Shown here piece after piece: positions 52,809 through 60,628 of a DNA stretch of 64,000 bases. Position 1 is the first letter of the stretch, and the number at the start of each line of letters is the position of its first letter. This DNA comes from Streptomyces macrolidinus. Lineage in GTDB: Bacteria; Actinomycetota; Actinomycetes; Streptomycetales; Streptomycetaceae. Both the position numbers and the translations under genes were made by a program. The notes below the pieces were generated by a model that worked only from the letters and a program-made list of their open reading frames with translations, made no database searches and was not told where the DNA came from. The stretch is from NCBI RefSeq assembly GCF_023887685.1, contig NZ_JAMWMR010000002.1, forward strand, positions 248,001 to 312,000. The letters run 5' to 3'.

Positions 52809-53591
52809 GTGTTCACGACCCCGCCCTTGCACGGCCTCCGCTTCGCCTTCGGCACGCTCACCGTCCTCCCGGTCCGGGTGACCCGCTGGGACCGGGAGAC
52901 GGCACGCGGCGGGATGCTGTGCGCGCCCCTGGCCGGGATGGTGGTGGGCGCGCTCGCGGCCCTGCTCGGCGCGGGCCTGCTCCTGCTGGGCGCCGGGCCC
53001 TTGCTCGCCGCCGTCGCCACCGTCGCCGTACCCGCCGCCCTCACGCGCGGGCTGCATCTCGACGGGCTCGCGGACACCGCGGACGGGCTCGGCAGCGCGA
53101 AGCCCGCCGAAGAAGCGCTGCGCATCATGAAGCGGTCGGACATCGGGCCGTTCGGCGTGGTCACGCTGGTGTTCGTGCTGCTGGCGCAGGTGGCGGCGCT
53201 CGCGCAGGCCTACGGCGGCTCCTGGGCGCGCGGCGCGCTCGCCGCCGTCGTCTCGGCCACCACGGCCCGACTGGCCCTCACGCTGGCCACGCGCACGGGC
53301 GTCCCGGCCGCCCGGCCGGAGGGGCTCGGCGCCGCGGTCGCGGGCGTGGTCCCGCTGCGCGGCGCGCTCGCGGTGGCCGCCGCGGTCGTCGTGGCGGCGG
53401 CGGCCGGGGGCGCGCTGCCGGGCACGTACGGCGTGGTGCGTACGGCGACGGCGGTGCTGCTCGCACTGGTCGCCGCCCACCTTCTGCTGCGCCACTGCAC
53501 GCGCCGCTTCGGCGGACTGACGGGAGACGTGTGCGGCGCGGTGGCCGAAACCGCCGCCACAGCAGTGCTGGTGGTGCTGTCGCTGAGCTAG
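52809..53591 (+). CDS. cobS: adenosylcobinamide-GDP ribazoletransferase
   Basis: Joins adenosylcobinamide-GDP (made by CobU) to alpha-ribazole phosphate (from CobT) to complete cobalamin. 260 residues, membrane-embedded, with the family signature RGLHLDGLADTADGLG and the later RFGGLTGDVCGA. GTG 52809 has TACCCT 6 bases upstream and no ribosome site, so probably leaderless like cobT. With cobU and cobT here, all the loop-assembly enzymes except the phosphatase are in one 7-kb stretch. Confidence 0.94.
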   Translation: MFTTPPLHGLRFAFGTLTVLPVRVTRWDRETARGGMLCAPLAGMVVGALAALLGAGLLLLGAGPLLAAVATVAVPAALTRGLHLDGLADTADGLGSAKPAEEALRIMKRSDIGPFGVVTLVFVLLAQVAALAQAYGGSWARGALAAVVSATTARLALTLATRTGVPAARPEGLGAAVAGVVPLRGALAVAAAVVVAAAAGGALPGTYGVVRTATAVLLALVAAHLLLRHCTRRFGGLTGDVCGAVAETAATAVLVVLSLS

Positions 53592-53673
53592 TACCCCTGC
53601 AAGCACGCGAGTTGACCGGGTGACGACGTACTAGTCTGACGCACCGATCACTCACTGTTCTCGGGGGGAACCT

Positions 53674-54300
53674 GTGCAGAAGACGCGTCGCATCCTGGCG
53701 TGGTGCATCGACTTCGCTCTGGTCGTCGCGGCGGCCTCGGCGCTCGCCGTACTGACCTTCCACCGCATATCCGGCCTCTTCACCGACGTGCCCGAACTCG
53801 CCACCCGCAGCGGCCTGGACCTGCTCACCTCGCGGGGCGACGTCGTGAACACCTCCGAGAGCGTCGGACTGTTCCTGTGGAACAAGGCGCTGGGCTACGT
53901 GGAGCAGGGCTTCGTCCTGCTGGCGCTCGCCACGTTCCTCTACCAGTGGGGCTCGCTCGCCCTCGCCGGGCGCACCCTGGGCAAGGCGCTGACCGGCTTC
54001 AAGGTCACCCCGAGTTCGGTCGGCCGGACCGCGCTGCGGGCGGCCGTGACGACGATCGCCGACGTGGCGGTGTACGCCCTGGCCTGTGTGCTGCTGGTCG
54101 AGGGCGAGTTCCTGCTGTCGGTGCTGGTGTGGGCGCTGGCCGTGGTGGTGTTCTTCCTGAACACGCTGCCCGTCCTCGCCCGCAGCCGCCGCTCGCTCGC
54201 GGACCGGGTGGCCGGGACGACGGTCGAGAGCCTGCGCCTGCGCAGGACCGCCGCCGTGCCCCCGCCGTACACCCCGCAGCCCCCGTATCCCGCGGCCTGA
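53674..54300 (+). CDS. RDD-family membrane protein
   Basis: A 208-residue membrane protein with the RDD domain: RRILAWCIDFALVVAAA at the start (Arg and Asp pair), and the C-terminal RSRRSLADRVAGTTV. Three or four helices. The Pro/Tyr-rich tail (PPPYTPQPPYPAA) is typical of actinobacterial RDD proteins. Function poorly known; some act as ion exchangers. GTG 53674 is preceded by GGGGGGAACC. It comes between cobS and pepA, same direction. Confidence 0.87.
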   Translation: MQKTRRILAWCIDFALVVAAASALAVLTFHRISGLFTDVPELATRSGLDLLTSRGDVVNTSESVGLFLWNKALGYVEQGFVLLALATFLYQWGSLALAGRTLGKALTGFKVTPSSVGRTALRAAVTTIADVAVYALACVLLVEGEFLLSVLVWALAVVVFFLNTLPVLARSRRSLADRVAGTTVESLRLRRTAAVPPPYTPQPPYPAA

Positions 54301-54485
54301 AGTCCCTTGCCCGGCACGGCCGCTGAGGCACGGCGGCCACCGCGCCACGGCACGACGGGCACCCGGACCGATGAGAGAACCGGCCGGTCCGCGTAGGCTC
54401 GTGCCGGGTGTTCTGCTGCCCCAGGTGGAAACCGCGCCGCACGAGGGTTCTAGTGTCGGTTCCCGGGCTGGTCGACCCCATCCGT

Positions 54486-54521
54486 TCGGCCACCGAGACT
54501 CAATCGGCCACCGAAACTCAA
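54486..54521 (+). repeat. 18-base tandem repeat upstream of pepA
   Basis: TCGGCCACCGAGACTCAA (54486-54503) is followed directly by TCGGCCACCGAAACTCAA (54504-54521), one base different. It ends 22 bases before the pepA start, so may affect its leader. Confidence 0.8.
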
Positions 54522-54543
54522 TTGGAAGCGAGATTTCACCACC

Positions 54544-56061
54544 GTGACTGCTCTCACTCTCAGCACCGCCGCGGCGGCCGGCCTGCGGGCCGACGCGATC
54601 GTGGTCGGTGTCGCGAAGGGCGCTCAGGGCCCGGTCGTCGCACCGGGCGCCGAGACCGTGGACGAGGCGTACGACGGCAAGCTCGCCGCCACCTTGGAGA
54701 CCCTGGGCGCCACCGGCGCCGAGGGCGAGGTGACGAAGCTGCCCGCGCCCTCCGGCTTCAAGGCGCCCGTCGTGGTGGCGGTGGGCCTCGGTGCCGAGCC
54801 CGGCGAGGACGAGGCGTACACCGCCGAGTCGCTGCGCCGCGCCGCCGGTAACGCCGCCCGCGCGCTGGCCGGTGCCCAGAAGGCCGTCTTCGCCCTGCCG
54901 CTCGTCGAGGCCGCCGACGCCGCTGCCGTCGGCGAGGGCGCGCTGCTCGGCGCGTACGCCTTCGACGCGTACAAGGAGACCGCCAAGAACGGCAACGGCA
55001 AGGCCCCGCTCGCCGAGGTCGCCCTGCTCGGCGGCAAGCCCCGCGACAAGGAGTACAAGGCGGCCGTCGAGCGCGTCGTCGCCGTCGCGGAGGAGCTGAA
55101 CCGCGCCCGCGACCTCGTCAACACCCCGCCCAACGACCTGAACCCGGCGGCCTTCGCGGCCCTCGCGCAGACCGCGGGCAAGGAGCACGGGCTCACGGTC
55201 CAGGTGCTCGACGAGAAGGCGCTGACCAAGGGCGGCTACGGCGGCATCCTCGGCGTCGGCGCCGGCTCGGCCGCCGGTCCCCGCCTGGTGAAGCTGGCGT
55301 ACCAGCACCCCGAGGCGGACAAGCACCTGGCCTTCGTCGGCAAGGGCATCACCTACGACTCGGGCGGCATCTCCCTCAAGCCGGCCGGTCACAACGAGAC
55401 CATGAAGTGCGACATGGCCGGTGCGGCGGCGGTCTTCGCCGCGGTCGTGGCCGCCGCGCGCCTCGGTCTGAAGGTCAATGTCACCGGCTGGCTCGCGCTG
55501 GCCGAGAACATGCCCTCCGGCTCGGCCACCCGCCCCGGCGACGTGCTGCGCATGTACAGCGGCAAGACCGTCGAGGTGCTCAACACGGACGCCGAGGGCC
55601 GGCTGGTCCTCGCGGACGCGCTGTGGGCCGCCTCGGAGGAGACCCCGGACGCGATCGTCGACGTCGCGACGCTGACCGGCGCGATGATGGTGGCGCTCGG
55701 CAACCACACCTTCGGGATCATGGCGAACGACGACGCGTTCCGCACCGCGATCCACGAGGCCGCGGAGGAGTCCGGCGAGGACGCCTGGCCGATGCCGCTG
55801 CCCGAGCACCTGCGCAAGGGCATGGACTCCCCCACCGCGGACATCGCCAACATGGGCGACCGGATGGGCGGCGGCCTGGTCGCCGGTCTGTTCCTGAAGG
55901 AGTTCGTCGGCGAGGGCATCACCTGGGCCCACCTCGACATCGCGGGTCCGGCCTTCAACGAGCAGGCCCCCTTCGGCTACACCCCCAAGGGCGGCACCGG
56001 CTCGGCCGTACGCACGCTGGTCCGGCTCGCGGAGCTGACGGCGGCGGGCGAGCTGGGCTGA
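54544..56061 (+). CDS. pepA: leucyl aminopeptidase (M17)
   Basis: Removes N-terminal amino acids from peptides with two metal ions. 505 residues. Metal- and substrate-binding motifs: GKGITYDSGGISLKP, KCDMAGAAAV, and the signature NTDAEGRLVLADAL. GTG 54544. The N-terminal third (regulatory domain) is Ala-rich. Matches PepA/PepB of M. tuberculosis (Rv2213). A perfect 44-base palindrome follows the gene. It is cytoplasmic and in Streptomyces usually single-copy. Confidence 0.96.
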   Translation: MTALTLSTAAAAGLRADAIVVGVAKGAQGPVVAPGAETVDEAYDGKLAATLETLGATGAEGEVTKLPAPSGFKAPVVVAVGLGAEPGEDEAYTAESLRRAAGNAARALAGAQKAVFALPLVEAADAAAVGEGALLGAYAFDAYKETAKNGNGKAPLAEVALLGGKPRDKEYKAAVERVVAVAEELNRARDLVNTPPNDLNPAAFAALAQTAGKEHGLTVQVLDEKALTKGGYGGILGVGAGSAAGPRLVKLAYQHPEADKHLAFVGKGITYDSGGISLKPAGHNETMKCDMAGAAAVFAAVVAAARLGLKVNVTGWLALAENMPSGSATRPGDVLRMYSGKTVEVLNTDAEGRLVLADALWAASEETPDAIVDVATLTGAMMVALGNHTFGIMANDDAFRTAIHEAAEESGEDAWPMPLPEHLRKGMDSPTADIANMGDRMGGGLVAGLFLKEFVGEGITWAHLDIAGPAFNEQAPFGYTPKGGTGSAVRTLVRLAELTAAGELG

Positions 56062-56077
56062 TCCCCATCACCGCGCG

Positions 56078-56121
56078 CCGGAGGGGGTCACGTACGGATA
56101 TCCGTACGTGACCCCCTCCGG
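56078..56121. terminator. pepA terminator, 44-base perfect palindrome
   Basis: 22 bases on each side of the centre at 56099/56100 are perfectly complementary (CCGGAGGGGGTCACGTACGG with CCGTACGTGACCCCCTCCGG around ATAT), beginning 17 bases past the pepA stop. It is followed by a T-rich stretch (TCGTTTCGAATTTCG). Works in either direction. Confidence 0.85.
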
Positions 56122-56358
56122 TCGTTTCGAATTTCGCCCTCGACGAAATCCGTCGGTACGTCCACGCCCGCGACCTTCGCACGTGATGGATCCGACGTCC
56201 CAGACTCCGGCCCGGCGTCCATTCCACCGCCGACAAGTGCGAAGATGGGCCTCGGCAGGACAGGGCCCCACCGAAGGGCCGAAGCAAAGCGGCCGGACAC
56301 AGCCGTTCCGACCGGTCACCGCAGACCGGGCGTGGCGCACATGCATGGAGGACGTGAC

Positions 56359-57747
56359 GTGGCGAACGACGCCAGCACCGTTTTCGACCTAGTGATCCTC
56401 GGCGGCGGTAGCGGCGGTTACGCCGCGGCCCTGCGCGGGGCGCAGCTTGGCCTGGACGTCGCCCTGATCGAGAAGGACAAGGTCGGCGGTACCTGCCTGC
56501 ACCGGGGATGCATCCCCACCAAGGCTCTGCTGCACGCGGGCGAGGTCGCCGACCAGGCCCGCGAGAGCGAGCAGTTCGGTGTCAAGACCACCTTCGAGGG
56601 CATCGACGTACCGGCCGTCCACAAGTACAAGGACGAGGTCGTCTCGGGCCTGTACAAGGGCCTTCAGGGTCTGATCGCCTCCCGCAAGGTGACCTACATC
56701 GAGGGTGAGGGCCGGCTGTCCTCCCCGACCTCCGTCGACGTGAACGGTCAGCGGATCCAGGGCCGCCACGTCCTCCTGGCGACGGGCTCCGTGCCGAAGT
56801 CGCTGCCGGGCCTGGAGATCGACGGCAACCGCATCATCTCCTCCGACCACGCCCTCGTCCTGGACCGCGTGCCGCAGTCCGCGATCATCCTCGGCGGCGG
56901 TGTCATCGGAGTCGAGTTCGCCTCGGCCTGGAAGTCCTTCGGTGCCGACGTCACCGTCATCGAGGGTCTGAAGCACCTCGTGCCGGTCGAGGACGAGAAC
57001 TCCTCCAAGCTGCTCGAGCGCGCCTTCCGCAAGCGCGGGATCAAGTTCAACCTCGGCACGTTCTTCCAGAAGGCCGAGTACACCGAGACCGGTGTCAAGG
57101 TCACCCTCGCCGACGGCAAGGAGTTCGAGGCCGAGGTCCTGCTCGTCGCCGTCGGCCGCGGCCCGGTCTCCCAGGGCCTGGGCTACGAGGAGGCCGGGGT
57201 CGCCATGGACCGCGGCTACGTCCTCGTCGACGAGTACATGCGGACGAACGTCCCGACCATCTCCGCGGTCGGCGACCTGGTCCCGACGCTCCAGCTCGCG
57301 CACGTCGGCTTCGCCGAGGGCATCCTGGTGGCAGAGCGTCTGGCCGGTCTGAAGGTCGTCCCGATCGACTACGACGGTGTCCCGCGGGTGACGTACTGCC
57401 ACCCGGAGGTCGCCTCCGTCGGTATCACCGAGGCCAAGGCCAAGGAGATCTACGGCGCGGACAAGGTCGTCGCGCTCAAGTACAACCTGGCGGGCAACGG
57501 CAAGAGCAAGATCCTGAAGACCGCGGGCGAGATCAAGCTCGTCCAGGTCAAGGACGGTGCCGTGGTCGGCGTCCACATGGTCGGTGACCGCATGGGCGAG
57601 CAGGTCGGCGAGGCCCAGCTCATCTACAACTGGGAGGCGCTGCCGGCCGAGGTGGCCCAGCTCATCCACGCCCACCCGACCCAGAACGAGGCGCTCGGCG
57701 AGGCCCACCTGGCCCTGGCCGGCAAGCCCCTCCACTCCCACGACTGA
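56359..57747 (+). CDS. lpdA: dihydrolipoamide dehydrogenase (E3)
   Basis: 462-residue FAD flavoenzyme that reoxidises dihydrolipoyl groups with NAD+. The FAD loop GGGSGGYAAALRGAQLG, the redox disulfide GGTCLHRGCIPTKAL, the NAD loop ILGGGVIGVEFASAWKSFG, and the C-terminal HAHPTQNEAL (catalytic His-Glu) are present. GTG 56359 follows ATGGAGGACG. It heads the lpdA-E2 pair (60 bases apart), upstream of aceE, and serves the pyruvate and perhaps 2-oxoglutarate complexes. Confidence 0.97.
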   Translation: MANDASTVFDLVILGGGSGGYAAALRGAQLGLDVALIEKDKVGGTCLHRGCIPTKALLHAGEVADQARESEQFGVKTTFEGIDVPAVHKYKDEVVSGLYKGLQGLIASRKVTYIEGEGRLSSPTSVDVNGQRIQGRHVLLATGSVPKSLPGLEIDGNRIISSDHALVLDRVPQSAIILGGGVIGVEFASAWKSFGADVTVIEGLKHLVPVEDENSSKLLERAFRKRGIKFNLGTFFQKAEYTETGVKVTLADGKEFEAEVLLVAVGRGPVSQGLGYEEAGVAMDRGYVLVDEYMRTNVPTISAVGDLVPTLQLAHVGFAEGILVAERLAGLKVVPIDYDGVPRVTYCHPEVASVGITEAKAKEIYGADKVVALKYNLAGNGKSKILKTAGEIKLVQVKDGAVVGVHMVGDRMGEQVGEAQLIYNWEALPAEVAQLIHAHPTQNEALGEAHLALAGKPLHSHD

Positions 57748-57807
57748 CCCTCAGTCTTCGGGCGCGACGACACAGACTTCCGCAATTCGTAAGGAGAAAC
57801 CGAAACC

Positions 57808-59529
57808 ATGGCGGTTTCCGTAACCCTTCCGGCGCTCGGTGAGAGCGTCACCGAGGGCACTGTCACCCGCTGGCTGAAGGCCGAGGGCGAGCGCGTCGAG
57901 GCCGACGAGCCGCTGCTCGAGGTCTCGACCGACAAGGTCGACACCGAGATCCCGGCCCCCGCCTCCGGCGTGCTGTCCTCCATCAAGGTCGCCGAGGACG
58001 AGACCGTCGAGGTCGGCGCCGAACTGGCCGTCATCGACGACGGCACGGGCGCGCCTGCCGCGGCTCCGGCCCCGGCCGCCGCCGAGGCCCCCGCTCCCGC
58101 CCCCGTGGCCGAGCCCGCCCCGGCCCCGGTCGCCGAGGCCCCCGCCGCCCCGGCCCCGGCCCCCGCCGCTGCTCCTGCCGGTGGCGCGCAGGGCACGGAC
58201 GTGGTCCTGCCCGCGCTCGGTGAGTCCGTCACCGAGGGCACCGTCACCCGCTGGCTGAAGTCGGTCGGCGACACCATCGAGGCCGACGAGCCGCTGCTCG
58301 AGGTCTCGACGGACAAGGTCGACACCGAGATCCCGGCGCCCGCCTCCGGTGTGCTGCTGGAGATCGTGGTCGCCGAGGACGAGACCGCCGAGGTCGGCGC
58401 CAAGCTGGCCGTCATCGGCGCTCCGGGTGCCGCTCCGGCTCCGGCCGCCCCGGCCGCACCCGCTGCCCCGGCTCCGGCTCCGGCTCCGGCTCCGGCCGCT
58501 CCCGCCGCTCCGGCCCCGGCCCCCGTGGCCCCGGCCGCGCCCGCGCCGGTCGCCCCGGCCGCCCCGGCTCCCGCCGCGGAGGCCACGGACGAGGGTGCGT
58601 ACGTCACCCCGCTGGTGCGCAAGCTCGCCGCCGAGAACGGTGTCGACCTGGCCACCGTCAAGGGCACCGGCGTCGGCGGTCGGATCCGCAAGCAGGACGT
58701 CATCGCCGCCGCCGAGGCCGCGAAGGCCCCCGCCGCTCCGGCTCCGGCCGCCGCCCCGGCCGCCGCCGTGCCGACGGCCCGCAAGGCGCCGGTCCTGGAG
58801 GTCTCCCCGCTGCGCGGCCAGACCGTCAAGATGCCGCGCATCCGCAAGGTCATCGGCGACAACATGGTCAAGGCCCTGCACGAGCAGGCCCAGTTGTCCT
58901 CGGTGGTCGAGGTCGACGTGACCCGCCTGATGCGCCTGCGCGCCCAGGCCAAGGACTCGTTCGCGGCCCGTGAGGGCGTCAAGCTCTCCCCGATGCCGTT
59001 CTTCGTGAAGGCGGCGGCCCAGGCGCTGAAGGCCCACCCGGTCATCAACGCCCGGATCAACGAGGCCGAGGGCACGATCACCTACTTCGACACCGAGAAC
59101 ATCGGTATCGCGGTGGACTCCGAGAAGGGCCTGATGACTCCGGTCATCAAGTACGCCGGTGACCTCAACATCGCCGGTATCGCCAAGGCCACGGCCGACC
59201 TGGCGGGCAAGGTCCGGTCCAGCAAGATCACCCCGGACGAGCTGTCCGGCGCGACCTTCACCATCAGCAACACCGGTTCGCGCGGCGCGCTGTTCGACAC
59301 GATCATCGTGCCCCCGAACCAGGTCGCGATCCTCGGCATCGGCGCCACGGTCAAGCGCCCGGCGGTCATCGAGACCGAGGAGGGTACGGTCATCGCCGTC
59401 CGCGACATGACGTACCTGACGCTGTCCTACGACCACCGTCTGGTGGACGGCGCCGACGCGGCCCGTTACCTGACCGCGGTCAAGGCGATCCTGGAGGCGG
59501 GCGAGTTCGAGGTCGAGCTCGGTCTGTAG
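57808..59529 (+). CDS. sucB: dihydrolipoamide acyltransferase (E2), two lipoyl domains
   Basis: A 573-residue E2 core enzyme. Two lipoyl domains (about 1-76 and 127-203) carry lipoyl lysines Lys43 and Lys170, each in [12 protein letters not shown]. They are joined by Ala/Pro linkers, followed by a peripheral subunit-binding domain ([17 protein letters not shown]) and the catalytic domain ending in [16 protein letters not shown] (HxxxDG). In actinobacteria this protein serves PDH; the database name is often sucB, so pyruvate versus oxoglutarate specificity is not certain from sequence. ATG 57808 after AAGGAGA. Next to lpdA, aceE and a regulator. Confidence 0.93.
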   Translation: MAVSVTLPALGESVTEGTVTRWLKAEGERVEADEPLLEVSTDKVDTEIPAPASGVLSSIKVAEDETVEVGAELAVIDDGTGAPAAAPAPAAAEAPAPAPVAEPAPAPVAEAPAAPAPAPAAAPAGGAQGTDVVLPALGESVTEGTVTRWLKSVGDTIEADEPLLEVSTDKVDTEIPAPASGVLLEIVVAEDETAEVGAKLAVIGAPGAAPAPAAPAAPAAPAPAPAPAPAAPAAPAPAPVAPAAPAPVAPAAPAPAAEATDEGAYVTPLVRKLAAENGVDLATVKGTGVGGRIRKQDVIAAAEAAKAPAAPAPAAAPAAAVPTARKAPVLEVSPLRGQTVKMPRIRKVIGDNMVKALHEQAQLSSVVEVDVTRLMRLRAQAKDSFAAREGVKLSPMPFFVKAAAQALKAHPVINARINEAEGTITYFDTENIGIAVDSEKGLMTPVIKYAGDLNIAGIAKATADLAGKVRSSKITPDELSGATFTISNTGSRGALFDTIIVPPNQVAILGIGATVKRPAVIETEEGTVIAVRDMTYLTLSYDHRLVDGADAARYLTAVKAILEAGEFEVELGL

Positions 59530-59555
59530 CCCCTTCCGGCCGGTACGGTCGCAGG

Positions 59556-59589
59556 ACGCCCCCGCCCGGGAAGTTCCGGGCGGGGGCGT
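59556..59589 (+). terminator. terminator of lpdA-E2
   Basis: ACGCCCCCGCCCGG and CCGGGCGGGGGCGT form a perfect 14-base stem with loop GAAGTT, 27 bases after the E2 stop. Confidence 0.9.
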
Positions 59590-59716
59590 TCGTACGCGTG
59601 GCTCCCCAGGGCGTGTAAGCCTCGTCTCACCTGCGCGGAAGCGCCCCCGCGCGCCCTACCGGATCCGCCGGGCAGCCGTATTGTCTAAACGGCAACCGCG
59701 CCCTTAAGGAGCCCTC

Positions 59717-60340
59717 ATGACCGCGCCCGTCGTCCACTCGCTGCGCGAACAGATCCGCGAGCACATCGTGGAGGGGATCGTCAGCGGGCGCTGGAAGCCG
59801 GGCGAGCGGATCGTGGAGCGGCGGATCGCCACCGAGCTGGAGGTCAGCCAGACCCCGGTCCGTGAGGCGCTGCGGGAGCTGGAGTCGCTGCGGCTGATCG
59901 AGTCGGCGCCCAACAAGGGTGTACGGGTACGGAATCTGACCGCGGCCGACCTGGAGGAGAGCTACCCCGTACGAGCCGGTCTGGAGGCCATAGCGGCCGA
60001 ACTCGCGGCCGAGCGGCTGGCGGAGGACTGCTCGGCCCTGGAGCCGCATGTGGCGGCGCTGTACGACGCGGACCGCAAGGCGGACGGCACGGCCCAGGTG
60101 CGGCACACGGTCGCCTTCCACCGTGAGCTGGTACGGGCGGCCGGGAACTCGGTGCTGCTGCACACCTGGGAGGGGCTGGGCATCGAGGTGTTCACCGCCC
60201 TGTCGATCCGCTGGCTGGGCACGGTGCAGCAGTCGTACGCGGAGGAGCACGAGGAGCTGGTGGCCGCGTTCCGCCGCCAGGACCCGAGGATCGCGGAGAT
60301 CGTGAAGGCCCATGTGCTGGGGTGCGCGCCGCGCGCCTGA
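59717..60340 (+). CDS. GntR-family transcriptional regulator (FCD/FadR subgroup)
   Basis: A 207-residue regulator. The N-terminal winged helix-turn-helix has SLREQIREHIVEGIV, GERIVERRIATELEVSQTPVREAL. The C-terminal FCD domain has the metal-binding His residues in the helical bundle (AFHRELVRAAGNSVLLHTWE). FCD-type GntR regulators commonly sense organic acids; PdhR of E. coli controls aceEF-lpd in response to pyruvate. Its position between E2 and aceE makes it the likely regulator of this locus. ATG 59717 after AAGGAGC. A palindrome over the aceE promoter is a candidate binding site. Confidence 0.9.
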   Translation: MTAPVVHSLREQIREHIVEGIVSGRWKPGERIVERRIATELEVSQTPVREALRELESLRLIESAPNKGVRVRNLTAADLEESYPVRAGLEAIAAELAAERLAEDCSALEPHVAALYDADRKADGTAQVRHTVAFHRELVRAAGNSVLLHTWEGLGIEVFTALSIRWLGTVQQSYAEEHEELVAAFRRQDPRIAEIVKAHVLGCAPRA

Positions 60341-60421
60341 CAGCCGAGCGCTCGGGCGCTCATCCGCAGGCTCGGACGCAGGCCCGGACGCGGGCTCACC
60401 TGCGAAAGCCAGATCACGAAG

Positions 60422-60458
60422 CGGCACGCGGTGCCCTCTTCGAAGGCACCGCGTGCCG
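60422..60458 (+). terminator. terminator after the GntR gene
   Basis: CGGCACGCGGTGCC (60422-60435) and GGCACCGCGTGCCG (60445-60458) form a 14-base perfect stem with a 9-base loop, ending the regulator's transcript before the aceE promoter. Confidence 0.85.
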
Positions 60459-60495
60459 ACTTTCGCGAAATCAAAGGGTTTTACCCCCACCCCCT

Positions 60496-60525
60496 TTGAT
60501 CGATCATCGATCAGGGGGTTACAGT
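60496..60525 (+). promoter_or_regulatory. aceE: aceE promoter overlapped by a palindromic operator
   Basis: TTGATC (-35, 60496-60501) and TACAGT (-10, 60520-60525) are 18 bases apart. A palindrome TGATCGA-TCA-TCGATCA (60497-60513) covers the -35 box and half of the spacer, flanked by CCCCC and GGGGG. Bound protein would block RNA polymerase. The nearby GntR regulator is the obvious candidate. Confidence 0.55.
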
Positions 60526-60628
60526 CACGAGGGCTTCACCGAGCCTCACGCCCTGTCCTGCCAAAGACCAAGGGCAACCCCACCCCTTACCGATGAGGGA
60601 ACCCCCTTCGACTGAGGAAGGCGGCGAC

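Noticed and set aside
53278..55932. 884-codon antisense frame over cobS, RDD and pepA
   Set aside because: Crosses three genes and a promoter region on the other strand; composition-driven artefact.
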